Shown: one piece after another, positions 24,254-32,251 of the stretch
Layout: every line of letters begins with the position of its first letter
How positions within the stretch are numbered: position 1 is the first letter of the stretch
NCBI RefSeq assembly: GCF_002356335.1
Contig: NZ_AP018165.1
Location: 4,836,001-4,900,000 of the forward strand
Reading direction: 5' to 3'
DNA from: [Mycobacterium] stephanolepidis
GTDB lineage: Bacteria; Actinomycetota; Actinomycetes; Mycobacteriales; Mycobacteriaceae
Length of the DNA stretch: 64,000 nucleotides
Translations under genes and position numbers: made by a program
Notes under the pieces: generated by a model
What the model was told of the DNA's origin: nothing
What the model saw: only the letters and a program-made list of their open reading frames with translations
The model's database searches: none

Positions 24254-25213
24254 ATGTCCGATGAGCGGCTCATCACCATCGTCGTGTTCGACGGCATGAA
24301 GCTGCTGGACCTGGCCGGTCCCGCCGAGGTGTTCGCCGAGGCCAACCGATTCGGCGCGAACTACCGGCTGGTGGTGGCCTCGGTCGACGGGCAGGATGTG
24401 GCGACATCCATCGGATCAGCGTTCTCGGTGACCGCGACGATCGACTCCATCGAGTCCACGGACACCGTGTTGGTGGCGGGTGGGGATGTGCTGATCGGGC
24501 GCCCGTTGGACCCCCCACTCGTGAACGCCCTGGCCCGAATGCCCGCACGCTGCCGGCGCATCGCATCCATCTGTACGGGTGCCTTCCTGCTCGCGCAGGC
24601 CGGTGTACTCGACCATCGTCGCGCCACCACGCATTGGCGTCATACCGGGTTGCTGCAGCGGGCGTTTCCGAACATCACCGTCGAGCCCGACGCGATCTTC
24701 GTCAGAGATGCGGATGTCTTCACCTCGGCCGGGGTATCCGCGGGTATCGACCTTGCGCTGGCGCTCGTCGAGGACGACTACGGATCAGACATCGTGCGCG
24801 AGGTAGCACGGTCACTGGTCGTCTATCTCAAACGCGCGGGTGGGCAGTCCCAGTTCTCGGTCTTCGTGGAGTCGGCGCCACCCGCGGGCTCGGCGCTGCG
24901 CCCGGCGACCGACGCGATCGCCGCCGACCCCGCCGGCGATCACAGCGTCAGCAAGCTGGCCGCGCGGGCGGCGCTGAGTACCCGCCAGCTCACCCGACTC
25001 TTCCACACCGAATTGAGCACTACGCCAGCACGATACGTGGAGCTCGCCCGAATCGATGCGGCCCGCGGCGCCTTGGATGCGGGCAGCACCGTCGCCGAAG
25101 CCGCTCGAATCGCAGGATTCGGCAGCCCCGAGACGCTACGACGAGTGTTCGTCAGCGAGTTGGGAGTCTCACCGAAGTCCTACCGCGACCGGTTCCGAAC
25201 CACCGCACGCTAG
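24254..25213 (+). CDS. GlxA-type AraC regulator with DJ-1/PfpI domain
   Basis: A 319-residue transcription factor. The N-terminal half is a DJ-1/PfpI (GATase1-like) domain, with the nucleophile elbow ASICTGAFLLA near residue 107. The C-terminal third is an AraC/XylS DNA-binding domain with two helix-turn-helix motifs (SVSKLAARAALSTRQLTRLF and TVAEAARIAGFGSPETLRRVF). This architecture is common for activators of amine, nitrile or amino-acid catabolism. ATG at 24254 is preferred over the long frame to 24029, which overlaps the HD gene. It overlaps the 3' end of the convergent MBL gene by 4 bp. Confidence 0.9.
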   Translation: MSDERLITIVVFDGMKLLDLAGPAEVFAEANRFGANYRLVVASVDGQDVATSIGSAFSVTATIDSIESTDTVLVAGGDVLIGRPLDPPLVNALARMPARCRRIASICTGAFLLAQAGVLDHRRATTHWRHTGLLQRAFPNITVEPDAIFVRDADVFTSAGVSAGIDLALALVEDDYGSDIVREVARSLVVYLKRAGGQSQFSVFVESAPPAGSALRPATDAIAADPAGDHSVSKLAARAALSTRQLTRLFHTELSTTPARYVELARIDAARGALDAGSTVAEAARIAGFGSPETLRRVFVSELGVSPKSYRDRFRTTAR

Positions 25214-25833
25214 TGCCCGCGCGCCACCCAATCGTCGTAGTGCACGATCTCGTCGCCGATGGTGGTGGTGTCGCCATGACCGGTGTAGACCACCGTGTCT
25301 TCGGGTAGTGGGCCGAGCCGGCCCGAAATGGATTGCAGGATCGTCGGAAAATCGGAGAACGACCGGCCGGTGGCACCCGGTCCGCCCTGGAATAGGGTGT
25401 CGCCCGAGAACACTGCCCGCAGCTCGGGTGCGTACCAACATACCGAGCCCGGCGAATGACCCGGCGTGTGCAGGGCGTGCAGTTCCAGTCCACCGACGGC
25501 CAACACCATGTCATCCTCTACCGCACGGAAATCCCTGTCCGGATGAGTCATTCGCCACAGCACGTCATCAGCCGGATGCAACAGCACCGGCGCGTCCAGC
25601 GTGTGACTCAACTCGGGAGCGACGGTGATGTGGTCGTTGTGTCCATGGGTACACACCACCGCGACGACATTGCGTCCGGCGACCGCCTCGACGATCGGCG
25701 CTGCCGAATGGGCGGCATCGAAGACCACCACATCGTCGCCCTCACCAACGATCCAGATGTTGTTGTCGACTTCCCAACTGCCGCCATCGAGTTCGAAGGT
25801 TCCGCGGGTCACGACCCGCTCAATGCCACTCAT
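25210..25833 (-). CDS. Metallo-beta-lactamase-fold hydrolase, glyoxalase II type
   Basis: A 207-residue MBL-fold hydrolase. The zinc motif THGHNDH is at 62-68, with His126, Asp145 and His186 completing a binuclear glyoxalase II-like site. Similar mycobacterial and actinobacterial proteins act on mycothiol thioesters or conjugates and often sit next to mycothiol-dependent alcohol dehydrogenase; no such partner is present here. It is followed on the other strand by the GlxA-like gene with a 4-bp overlap, and preceded on the same strand by the epimerase gene (21-bp gap), so the two may be cotranscribed. Confidence 0.83.
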   Translation of the reverse strand: MSGIERVVTRGTFELDGGSWEVDNNIWIVGEGDDVVVFDAAHSAAPIVEAVAGRNVVAVVCTHGHNDHITVAPELSHTLDAPVLLHPADDVLWRMTHPDRDFRAVEDDMVLAVGGLELHALHTPGHSPGSVCWYAPELRAVFSGDTLFQGGPGATGRSFSDFPTILQSISGRLGPLPEDTVVYTGHGDTTTIGDEIVHYDDWVARGH

Positions 25834-25854
25834 CCGTCGACCTTTCGCATGGTC

Positions 25855-26910
25855 TCAGTATTGCGGATCGCCCCAGCACCGATCGATCGCACGCCACGGA
25901 TCGGCGAAACGCCCACCCATCCCGCGGTATGGCGACTGGGATTTGAGCGCGGCCCACACGATCGGCGCCACCAATCGCAGTGGTGCGCGCCGCCACCCCA
26001 CCGCGGCACTGGTCTGAGCATGCATCACAGGTAACGAATGCCGCTGGAAGCCAAGGACTTGTTGGGAACGTTCCGTATCCATCCAATCGGTGACGAACCA
26101 GCTCCGATCATCGTCGGGATCACCCGGCCGTCCCGCCGGAACGCCGCCGACAAGCCCCATGGCGGCCGCCGTTTCCGATGCAACGGCCGACTGCGTGGTG
26201 CGATGGGAGCTGTCGCCGCCGATCAGGAAGACCTCGCGTACCTGACTCGTCGATACCGCGGCGCAAAAGGCCTGCGCGACATCGCGCACATCGACGGTCT
26301 GAATCCGGCCGTCCGACGGAAGTACCGCTTCGAATCGCAGCAAGTTGGGATCAATGCTCCACCGAGGCGTCGGAGTCAACACCCCGCCGAGCCGCAGTAC
26401 AACCCATTCAAGTGGCGACGAAGTCACCAGCCTCTCAGCGGCAACCTTGTGGGCACCATAGAGATCACTCGGGTTGACCGGCGTCTGGGCGGTGAGCAAC
26501 CCCCTGTCACGATGCGGGTTTCGGGTGCCGTACACCGCGACACTGGAGGCCAGGATGAAGCGCGCCGGCGCTGCAAGCCCGGAGGCGGCTGCCACCAGAT
26601 GCCCCGTCGCCTCGACGTTTACTGTCTGCGCCAATGCCCGATTCGCGTAGCAGAACGGCGGAATCACCGCCGCGAGGTGGACAATCGCTGCGGGCGCTGC
26701 GGATTCGATCAATGCCGTGACCTCGGCGACGGATGTCAGGTCGGCCCAGTGCACCTGCACTCCGGGTGGCAGGCATTCCGCGCTCCGCAGGTTCGCCGGT
26801 GTGCGCAGATCAGTGGCAGCCACCGCGTAACCCTGTGTCGCGAGGGCATCCACAACAGCGGACCCCACCAGGCCGAACGCCCCGGTCACCAGAACACGAT
26901 CACCGGTCAC
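25855..26910 (-). CDS. NAD-dependent epimerase/dehydratase (extended SDR)
   Basis: A 351-residue extended SDR. TGAFGLVG at residues 9-16 binds NAD(P), ILASSVAVYG contains the active-site Ser, and LYGAHKVAAERL contains the Tyr-x3-Lys pair. Closest by type are sugar epimerases and 3-beta-hydroxysteroid dehydrogenase-like proteins; substrate is unknown. GTG at 26910 is chosen because GGAGG lies 5 bp upstream; the longer TTG start at 26922 lies within that ribosome site. A repeated AGACA-N2-TGTCCAG element lies 15 bp upstream. Confidence 0.82.
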   Translation of the reverse strand: MTGDRVLVTGAFGLVGSAVVDALATQGYAVAATDLRTPANLRSAECLPPGVQVHWADLTSVAEVTALIESAAPAAIVHLAAVIPPFCYANRALAQTVNVEATGHLVAAASGLAAPARFILASSVAVYGTRNPHRDRGLLTAQTPVNPSDLYGAHKVAAERLVTSSPLEWVVLRLGGVLTPTPRWSIDPNLLRFEAVLPSDGRIQTVDVRDVAQAFCAAVSTSQVREVFLIGGDSSHRTTQSAVASETAAAMGLVGGVPAGRPGDPDDDRSWFVTDWMDTERSQQVLGFQRHSLPVMHAQTSAAVGWRRAPLRLVAPIVWAALKSQSPYRGMGGRFADPWRAIDRCWGDPQY

Positions 26911-26924
26911 GCCAACCTCCAAAT

Positions 26925-26938
26925 AGACAAGTGTCCAG
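26925..26938. promoter_or_regulatory. AGACA-N2-TGTCCAG element, copy 1
   Basis: AGACAAGTGTCCAG includes the dyad GACA-N2-TGTC. It lies 15 bp before the epimerase start. A second copy, AGACACCTGTCCAG at 27002-27015, lies near the divergent patatin gene. Paired copies in a divergent promoter suggest a shared dimeric regulator. Confidence 0.45.
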
Positions 26939-27001
26939 GCCCTAATTGATTGCGGCCGAGGACGTGTACGGGTTATACCGAATCCACTATTACCGAAAAC
27001 C

Positions 27002-27015
27002 AGACACCTGTCCAG
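27002..27015. promoter_or_regulatory. AGACA-N2-TGTCCAG element, copy 2
   Basis: AGACACCTGTCCAG, identical at 12 of 14 bases to the copy at 26925 and also carrying GACA-N2-TGTC. It lies 49 bp before the patatin ATG at 27065. Confidence 0.45.
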
Positions 27016-27064
27016 AATGGTTATGCGGCGGCCCGGCTCCCTGGCAGATCGCTAGTGTTGGACC

Positions 27065-27910
27065 ATGACAACGGCGTTCGTGTTGTCCGGTGGCGCCAGC
27101 CTCGGGTCGATACAAGTCGGCATGCTGCAGGCGCTGACAGAGGCGGGCGTCACCCCCGACCTGATCGTCGGCACGTCCGTGGGTGCCCTGAACGGCGGCT
27201 GGCTGGCCGCCCGCTCCGATATGGGCGGTGTGAACGCACTCGCCGATCTGTGGCGTTCGCTCTCACGCGGTGACGTCTTTCCCACCAACCTGTACACGGG
27301 GTTCCTGGGGTTTGTCGGTCGCCGGCGCAGCCTGGTTTCGGATTCGGGCCTGCGCCGGTTACTGCGAGAAAACTTGGAGTTCCACCGGCTCGAAGACGCG
27401 CCCATACCCCTGCACGTTGTCGCGACGGACGTGCTCACCGGCAAAGACATCCTGCTGTCGCGCGGTAATCCGATCGACGCGATCGCCGCCAGTGCCGCTA
27501 TCCCCGCCGTGCTGCCGCCGGTGACTATCGACGGGCGGGACTATATCGACGGCGGCGTCGTGAACAACACCCCTCTCTCCCACGCTGTTTCACTGGGCGC
27601 CGACGAGATCTGGGTGCTGCCCACCGGATACTCATGCGCTCTTCGCGAAGCCCCGAAAGGCGCGCTGGCCATGGCATTGCACGCCACCACGCTGGCCATC
27701 AACCAACGCCTGGCCGTAGATGTGGCCCGATTCGAGGGGACCGTCGACCTGCGGGTGGTTCCGCCGCTATGTCCCGTCCGTATCTCACCGATCGACTTCT
27801 CGCATTCCGGTGAGCTCATCGACCGTGCACGCGCGCAGACCCTCCGATGGCTACTCATGCCGAGATTCAAGATCAATCAGGCGGATCTGCTGGAACATCA
27901 GCACGACTGA
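27065..27910 (+). CDS. Patatin-like phospholipase
   Basis: A 281-residue patatin-fold lipase. The oxyanion loop LSGGASLGSIQVG is at 7-19, the nucleophile elbow GTSVG at 36-40 (Ser38) and the DGG motif at 162-164 (Asp162). The protein is short and lacks extra domains or a signal peptide, so it is probably cytosolic or peripheral. It is transcribed divergently from the epimerase and followed closely by two same-strand genes. Confidence 0.88.
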   Translation: MTTAFVLSGGASLGSIQVGMLQALTEAGVTPDLIVGTSVGALNGGWLAARSDMGGVNALADLWRSLSRGDVFPTNLYTGFLGFVGRRRSLVSDSGLRRLLRENLEFHRLEDAPIPLHVVATDVLTGKDILLSRGNPIDAIAASAAIPAVLPPVTIDGRDYIDGGVVNNTPLSHAVSLGADEIWVLPTGYSCALREAPKGALAMALHATTLAINQRLAVDVARFEGTVDLRVVPPLCPVRISPIDFSHSGELIDRARAQTLRWLLMPRFKINQADLLEHQHD

Positions 27911-27936
27911 GCACACCGAGCTGTAATACTGACCGC

Positions 27937-28305
27937 GTGGTGCTCGACGAGACCCCGGAGAAGGGCTCGCCCGCTTCCCGCAGCGGGCGTGAGCGGATCC
28001 AGAAACTGGCCCGCGCGGCACTCAACGCGGACGTCACCGTCGAGCAGCTCGACACCGTGCTCACCGACATGTCAGCAGTTCTCATCGACATGAACGACAC
28101 ACTTGGCGTCATCGGCGAGCTCACACCCCGCATGATGCTCGTCGTGGAGCGCATGGAGAACGTGATGACGCGCATCGAGCGGATCGCTGGGCTCGCGGAA
28201 TCCGTGCTCACACCGGTCACCGTCACCGAGTCCGCCGTGCGTGGCGTCCTCGTGTCGTTCCAGAACGAGATCAAGAGACGGCTGAGTCCACCCCGCGCTG
28301 ACTAG
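27937..28305 (+). CDS. Small helical protein of unknown function
   Basis: A 122-residue protein of no family I recognise. From about residue 30 it is predicted to be almost entirely helical. Regular Leu/Met/Ile heptads (TVEQLDTVLTDMSAVLIDMN..., ELTPRMMLVVERMENVMTRIERI) suggest a coiled coil or amphipathic bundle, possibly membrane-associated like phasin or laminin-type helices. GTG at 27937 avoids overlap with the patatin stop (27910); GTG at 27940 is equally possible. It lies 9 bp before the nitroreductase ATG, so an operon is likely. Confidence 0.6.
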   Translation: MVLDETPEKGSPASRSGRERIQKLARAALNADVTVEQLDTVLTDMSAVLIDMNDTLGVIGELTPRMMLVVERMENVMTRIERIAGLAESVLTPVTVTESAVRGVLVSFQNEIKRRLSPPRAD

Positions 28306-28314
28306 AGTGACGTC

Positions 28315-28989
28315 ATGGAACTTTACGACGTCATGCGCACCACGTTCGCGGCACGTGAGTTCACCGGAGAACCCCTGCCCGACAAGGTATTAGACCGCAT
28401 CCTGGACAACGCCCGGTTTGCGCCAAGCGGAGGAAACCGGCAGGCCGGTCACGTCATCGTGGTCCGGGACCAACAGGCCCGTGAAGGCCTCATCGCGGCG
28501 GCGCAGCCGGGAGCACGCCGCTACTTCGCGCAGATCATGGCGGGCGAATCGCCGTGGAATCCGGTAACCCCCACACAGGTCGATCCGGAAACCATCGATG
28601 CGACCACCGTTCCCGCGTCGGTAGCCGAAACGCTGCGTACCGCGTCGGTCGTGCTTGTCGTGTGTGTAGACCTGCGGCTTGTCGCTGCGACGGATCAGGA
28701 GCTCAGTCGTGTCGGCGTCATCAGTGGAGCATCGGTCTATCCGCTGGTGTGGAACATCCTGCTGGCCGCGCGAGCGGAAGGCTTCGGCGGAACGCTCACC
28801 ACCATGGCAGTCGCACAGGAGCCGAAAGTACGTGAGCTACTGGGTATTCCCGATACGTACGCGGTGGCCGCGGTGTTACCCATCGGCAAGCCGATCAAGC
28901 AGCTGACCAGGCTGCGACGCAACGCCGTCGAGGAATTCGTCACCCTCGAACGGTTCGACGGGAATCCCTATCGCCCCGAGCACAGCTGA
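28315..28989 (+). CDS. Nitroreductase-family FMN oxidoreductase
   Basis: A 224-residue FMN-dependent nitroreductase-fold protein. The N terminus (YDVMRTTFAAREFTGEPLPD) has the Arg-x-Phe signature, PSGGNRQ contacts FMN phosphate, and GFGGTLTTMA is the typical C-terminal FMN loop. It could reduce nitroaromatics, enones or quinones using NAD(P)H. It is tightly spaced after the small helical protein. Confidence 0.88.
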   Translation: MELYDVMRTTFAAREFTGEPLPDKVLDRILDNARFAPSGGNRQAGHVIVVRDQQAREGLIAAAQPGARRYFAQIMAGESPWNPVTPTQVDPETIDATTVPASVAETLRTASVVLVVCVDLRLVAATDQELSRVGVISGASVYPLVWNILLAARAEGFGGTLTTMAVAQEPKVRELLGIPDTYAVAAVLPIGKPIKQLTRLRRNAVEEFVTLERFDGNPYRPEHS

Positions 28990-29013
28990 TCTGTGGCCCG
29001 GAGGAGCCCGCGA

Positions 29014-29160
29014 ATGTCACTCACGGCCACAGGAATATTCGAGATCACACTGATTTCCCCGGGCAACCTGATGTTTGATCGAATGGACGTGCCAGTCAGC
29101 GATCTGAAACGAGCAACCCGTGAACGCACAGGACGAGCCGGACACCACCACACCGGATGA
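29014..29160 (+). CDS. Possible small ORF (48 aa) upstream of ATPase
   Basis: An ATG at 29014 stands 7 nt after a strong GGAGGAG ribosome site and opens a 48-codon frame ending at 29160. It overlaps the next gene's GTG (29120) out of frame. It has no recognised domain and could be a leader peptide coupling translation of the ABC ATPase, or chance. The unusually good ribosome site is the only support. Confidence 0.3.
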   Translation: MSLTATGIFEITLISPGNLMFDRMDVPVSDLKRATRERTGRAGHHHTG

Positions 29161-29863
29161 ATCGGATACCGCGCTACCCGAGGAGCCGGGAGAGGACGCT
29201 CCCCAGCAGAGTGCTTCGGCCCTGATCACCACCACCGGACTGGGCGTGGACGGTGAACACGGACCGCTCTTCTCCGATATCGACCTGGAACTCACCTCGG
29301 GGTTCCATGCCATTCAGATGCCCGGTGGACCCGGACAGCACACGCTGCTACTGGCACTGGCCGGGCGACTCAAACCCAGCCACGGCACCGTCACAGTGAT
29401 GGGTGACAGCGATCCACGCACGATCCGCCGACACTGTGCCATCGCTGCCTTCGCCGATATCGACGAGCTCGAAGAGACCGTGACGGTGCAGACCGTTCTG
29501 GCCGAACAGGTTCGCTGGCTGGCACCGTGGTTCTCACGGGTCCCTGCCGACACCGGACGCGACACGCTGGCCGAGGTATTCGGTGAGCTTCCAACACCAT
29601 CGGCGGGCACGTACATCGTCGAACTGTCCGACCTCGACCTGTTCCTGTTGCGCATCACGCTGGCGCTGCTCTCCGACCGGCCCATTCTGGTCATCGGCGA
29701 CCTGGAACAGGTCCGTGACAACTCGCGCCGGGCCACGGCCGTCGAACGACTCGGCGCGCTCGCCAAGAACCGCACCATCGTTATCGGGGTGACCAACCCC
29801 CTCGGCATCGACGCGCCCATCCATGACTTGCACGACCATCGCATCCTCACCGGGAGGGACTAG
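29120..29863 (+). CDS. ABC-type ATPase-like protein, degenerate
   Basis: A 247-residue protein with the ABC ATPase fold order but worn motifs. The Walker A equivalent is GGPGQHT, with the catalytic Lys replaced by His. The signature region is ELSDLDLFLLRI instead of LSGGQ. The Walker B-like segment is ILVIGDLE. The first 35 residues are acidic and Thr/Pro/Glu-rich. ATP hydrolysis is doubtful; nucleotide binding or a structural role is possible. The start is GTG at 29120. It lies 3 bp before the YhgE/Pip gene, so they surely form an operon and probably one complex. Confidence 0.75.
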   Translation: MNAQDEPDTTTPDESDTALPEEPGEDAPQQSASALITTTGLGVDGEHGPLFSDIDLELTSGFHAIQMPGGPGQHTLLLALAGRLKPSHGTVTVMGDSDPRTIRRHCAIAAFADIDELEETVTVQTVLAEQVRWLAPWFSRVPADTGRDTLAEVFGELPTPSAGTYIVELSDLDLFLLRITLALLSDRPILVIGDLEQVRDNSRRATAVERLGALAKNRTIVIGVTNPLGIDAPIHDLHDHRILTGRD

Positions 29864-29866
29864 CCC

Positions 29867-31813
29867 ATGCTCGCTGGACTCGCATTTGGTTCAGAAATAA
29901 AGCGTTTCGGCCGCAGCCGAATGACCCGCGCCGCGATCGTGGTCCTCATGCTGTTGCCGCTGGTGTACGGCGCGCTGTATCTGTGGGCCTACTGGGACCC
30001 CTTCGGCCACGTCAACAAGATGCCCGTGGCCCTCGTCAACGCCGACAAGGGCGCCACTGTTTCCGGCCAGCAGGTGAACATCGGCGAGGAGATCTCCAAG
30101 AGCCTCACCGCAGACGGCAGCATGGATTGGCACGTCCTGAATCTCGATGAGGCGCGCGCCGGAGTCGACCACGGCAAGTACTACTTCATGTTGGAGCTGC
30201 CGCCCGATTTCAGTGAGGCCATCGCCTCACCGCTGACCGGTCAGCCCAAGCAGGCCAATCTGGTCGCCGTCTACAACGACGCCAATAACTACATCTCCTC
30301 GAGCATCGGCCGCACCGCCATCGACCAGGTGCTCAATGCCGTCTCGACCCGTATTTCCGGGCAGGCCGTCAATCAGGTTCTGTCCGTCGTGGTTTCCTCC
30401 GGCGCGGGCATCCAGCAGGCCGCCGATGGCGCCCAGAAACTCGCAGACGGCGCGGCCAAGGTCGATGACGGTGCCGGCCAGCTCGCCAACGGGCTGCACA
30501 CCGCCCGACCCGGATCAGCGCAACTGGCCACCGGCGCCAAGCAGCTCTCCGACGGCATCAACCAGGCCACCGACCCCCTGCTGACCGTCAGTAAGGCGGT
30601 CGCGAACATCGGCGGCAGCACCGACAAACTTCAGCAGGGCACCGACGCGCTCCGGCAGGCCAATGATCAAATCGACGGCATCGCCAAGGCCCAGGACAGC
30701 GCCGCGAACGCGCTCACCGCGGTGATCGATCAGCTGGCCGGGCGCCAGGACCCGGCGGCGAACACCTTGCGCGGGATACAGGATCAGCTGCGTGAACATC
30801 AGTTCACACCCCAGGTTCGCCAACAGCTGACCGACGCGGAGAACGCGTCGATCGCGATGACCGAGACGCTGCGCGGACCCGGCAGCCCGCTGAAGTCTGC
30901 GCTCGATCAGGTCGGCGGCAAGGGGCAGGAGCTCACCAACAAGCTCACCCAGCTGCGTAACGGCGCGCAGCAGCTGGCCACCGGGAACGCGCAACTGTCC
31001 ACCGGTATCGCCCACATGGACGACGGTGCACAACAACTGAAGTCGGGCACCGCACAGCTGCGTTCCGGTTCGGCTGAACTGGCGACCAAGCTCGCCGAAG
31101 GCGCCAAGCAGGTGCCCAACTGGAGCGCTCAGCAGAAGGATGCCATCGCCGACACCATCGGTGGTCCGGTGCATCTGGAGACCTCGCATGAGAACGCCGC
31201 GCCCAATTTCGGAACCGGCATGGCACCGTTCTTCGTCACGCTGGCGTTGTTCTTCGGCGCATTGGTGCTCTGGATGATACTGCGGCCCTTGCAAACTCGG
31301 GCTATCGCCGCCGAGGTTCTGCCGATTCGGGTGGCCCTCTCCAGCTATCTTCCCGCGGCCACCATCGGGATCTTCCAGGCGATCATCCTGTACTGCGTGG
31401 TGCGATTCGCACTTGGAATGCACGCCGCGCACCCCGTCGCGATGCTCGCCTTTATGGTGCTGGTCTCGTTCGCGTTCGTCGCCGCGACTCAGGCCATCAA
31501 CGCGCTGGTGGGTCCGGCCGTCGGCCGGGTGCTGCTCATGGCGCTACTGATGTTGCAGCTGGTCAGCGCCGGCGGCATGTATCCGGTGGAGACCACCTCG
31601 AGACCCTTCCAGGTGCTGCACAAATACGATCCGATGACGTACGGCGTCGACGGATTGCGTCAGCTGATCCTGGGCGGCATAGACGGCAGGTTGTGGCAGT
31701 CGGTGATCACCCTGCTCTGCATCGCGCTGGGCGGGCTCCTGATCACCAGCCTGTCGGCCCGGCGCAATCAACTCTGGAATCTGACGCGGCTGCTGCCGTC
31801 GATCAAGATGTAG
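29867..31813 (+). CDS. YhgE/Pip-family membrane protein
   Basis: A 648-residue YhgE/Pip protein. One N-terminal membrane helix (about 24-44) is followed by a large extracytoplasmic region (about 50-460). Repeats of the form A-x2-L-x2-G-x3-L are clustered around residues 185-245 and 355-415. Five or six C-terminal helices of ABC-2-like type follow. Relatives include the phage-infection protein Pip and EsaA of firmicute type VII secretion. A role in export or cell-envelope assembly is likely but untested. The 3' end overlaps the convergent WhiB gene by 11 bp. Confidence 0.88.
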   Translation: MLAGLAFGSEIKRFGRSRMTRAAIVVLMLLPLVYGALYLWAYWDPFGHVNKMPVALVNADKGATVSGQQVNIGEEISKSLTADGSMDWHVLNLDEARAGVDHGKYYFMLELPPDFSEAIASPLTGQPKQANLVAVYNDANNYISSSIGRTAIDQVLNAVSTRISGQAVNQVLSVVVSSGAGIQQAADGAQKLADGAAKVDDGAGQLANGLHTARPGSAQLATGAKQLSDGINQATDPLLTVSKAVANIGGSTDKLQQGTDALRQANDQIDGIAKAQDSAANALTAVIDQLAGRQDPAANTLRGIQDQLREHQFTPQVRQQLTDAENASIAMTETLRGPGSPLKSALDQVGGKGQELTNKLTQLRNGAQQLATGNAQLSTGIAHMDDGAQQLKSGTAQLRSGSAELATKLAEGAKQVPNWSAQQKDAIADTIGGPVHLETSHENAAPNFGTGMAPFFVTLALFFGALVLWMILRPLQTRAIAAEVLPIRVALSSYLPAATIGIFQAIILYCVVRFALGMHAAHPVAMLAFMVLVSFAFVAATQAINALVGPAVGRVLLMALLMLQLVSAGGMYPVETTSRPFQVLHKYDPMTYGVDGLRQLILGGIDGRLWQSVITLLCIALGGLLITSLSARRNQLWNLTRLLPSIKM

Positions 31814-32117
31814 CGCGCTCCGCCGTGGTGGCCTTGCGCCGGGAGCGTGTCATGGCCACTCGGCGCTCCCGTGTTGTCATCGCGCCCCAAACACCGTGTG
31901 GTTCATCGGTTCTCATGGCATACGCCGCACATGGCCTGCGCACCGGGCACTCGTTGCAGATCTGTTTCGCCTGCACCTCGTACTGCTTCCGCAAGGCTCC
32001 ACGCTGAGTTTCGGCGTAGTAGAAGATATCCGTCGACATTCCGCGACAGACCGCTTTAACCTGCCACTCCAGTTCGTCCAGGCCCGGTTCCAGGCCGCGG
32101 AACTTCGGTCGTGTCAC
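31803..32117 (-). CDS. WhiB-family iron-sulfur regulator
   Basis: A 104-residue Wbl protein. The four cluster cysteines are Cys24 (AVCRGM), Cys54, Cys57 and Cys63 (QICNECPVRRPC), and the G-V-W-G-A-M turn at 75-80 precedes a basic C-terminal tail (RERRVAMTRSRRK). Wbl proteins bind [4Fe-4S], sense redox or NO and act with sigma factor. The CRGM and length are closest to WhiB3-like or WhiB2-like members, but the subtype is uncertain. GTG at 32117 is the preferred start; the open frame continues to 32897 but overlaps the next gene. Confidence 0.85.
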   Translation of the reverse strand: MTRPKFRGLEPGLDELEWQVKAVCRGMSTDIFYYAETQRGALRKQYEVQAKQICNECPVRRPCAAYAMRTDEPHGVWGAMTTRERRVAMTRSRRKATTAERATS

Positions 32118-32251
32118 GGCCGTGCCCCAAACCGCCCGAAAACATTTCGGTGCGTCGATGCCATCCGCATCCACCGAGTCTGGAGCCCATGACCGTCGGA
32201 ATGCGATAGCCAGTTTGGACAATGCGCGCCGCGGAATTATCCCGACTGGCT

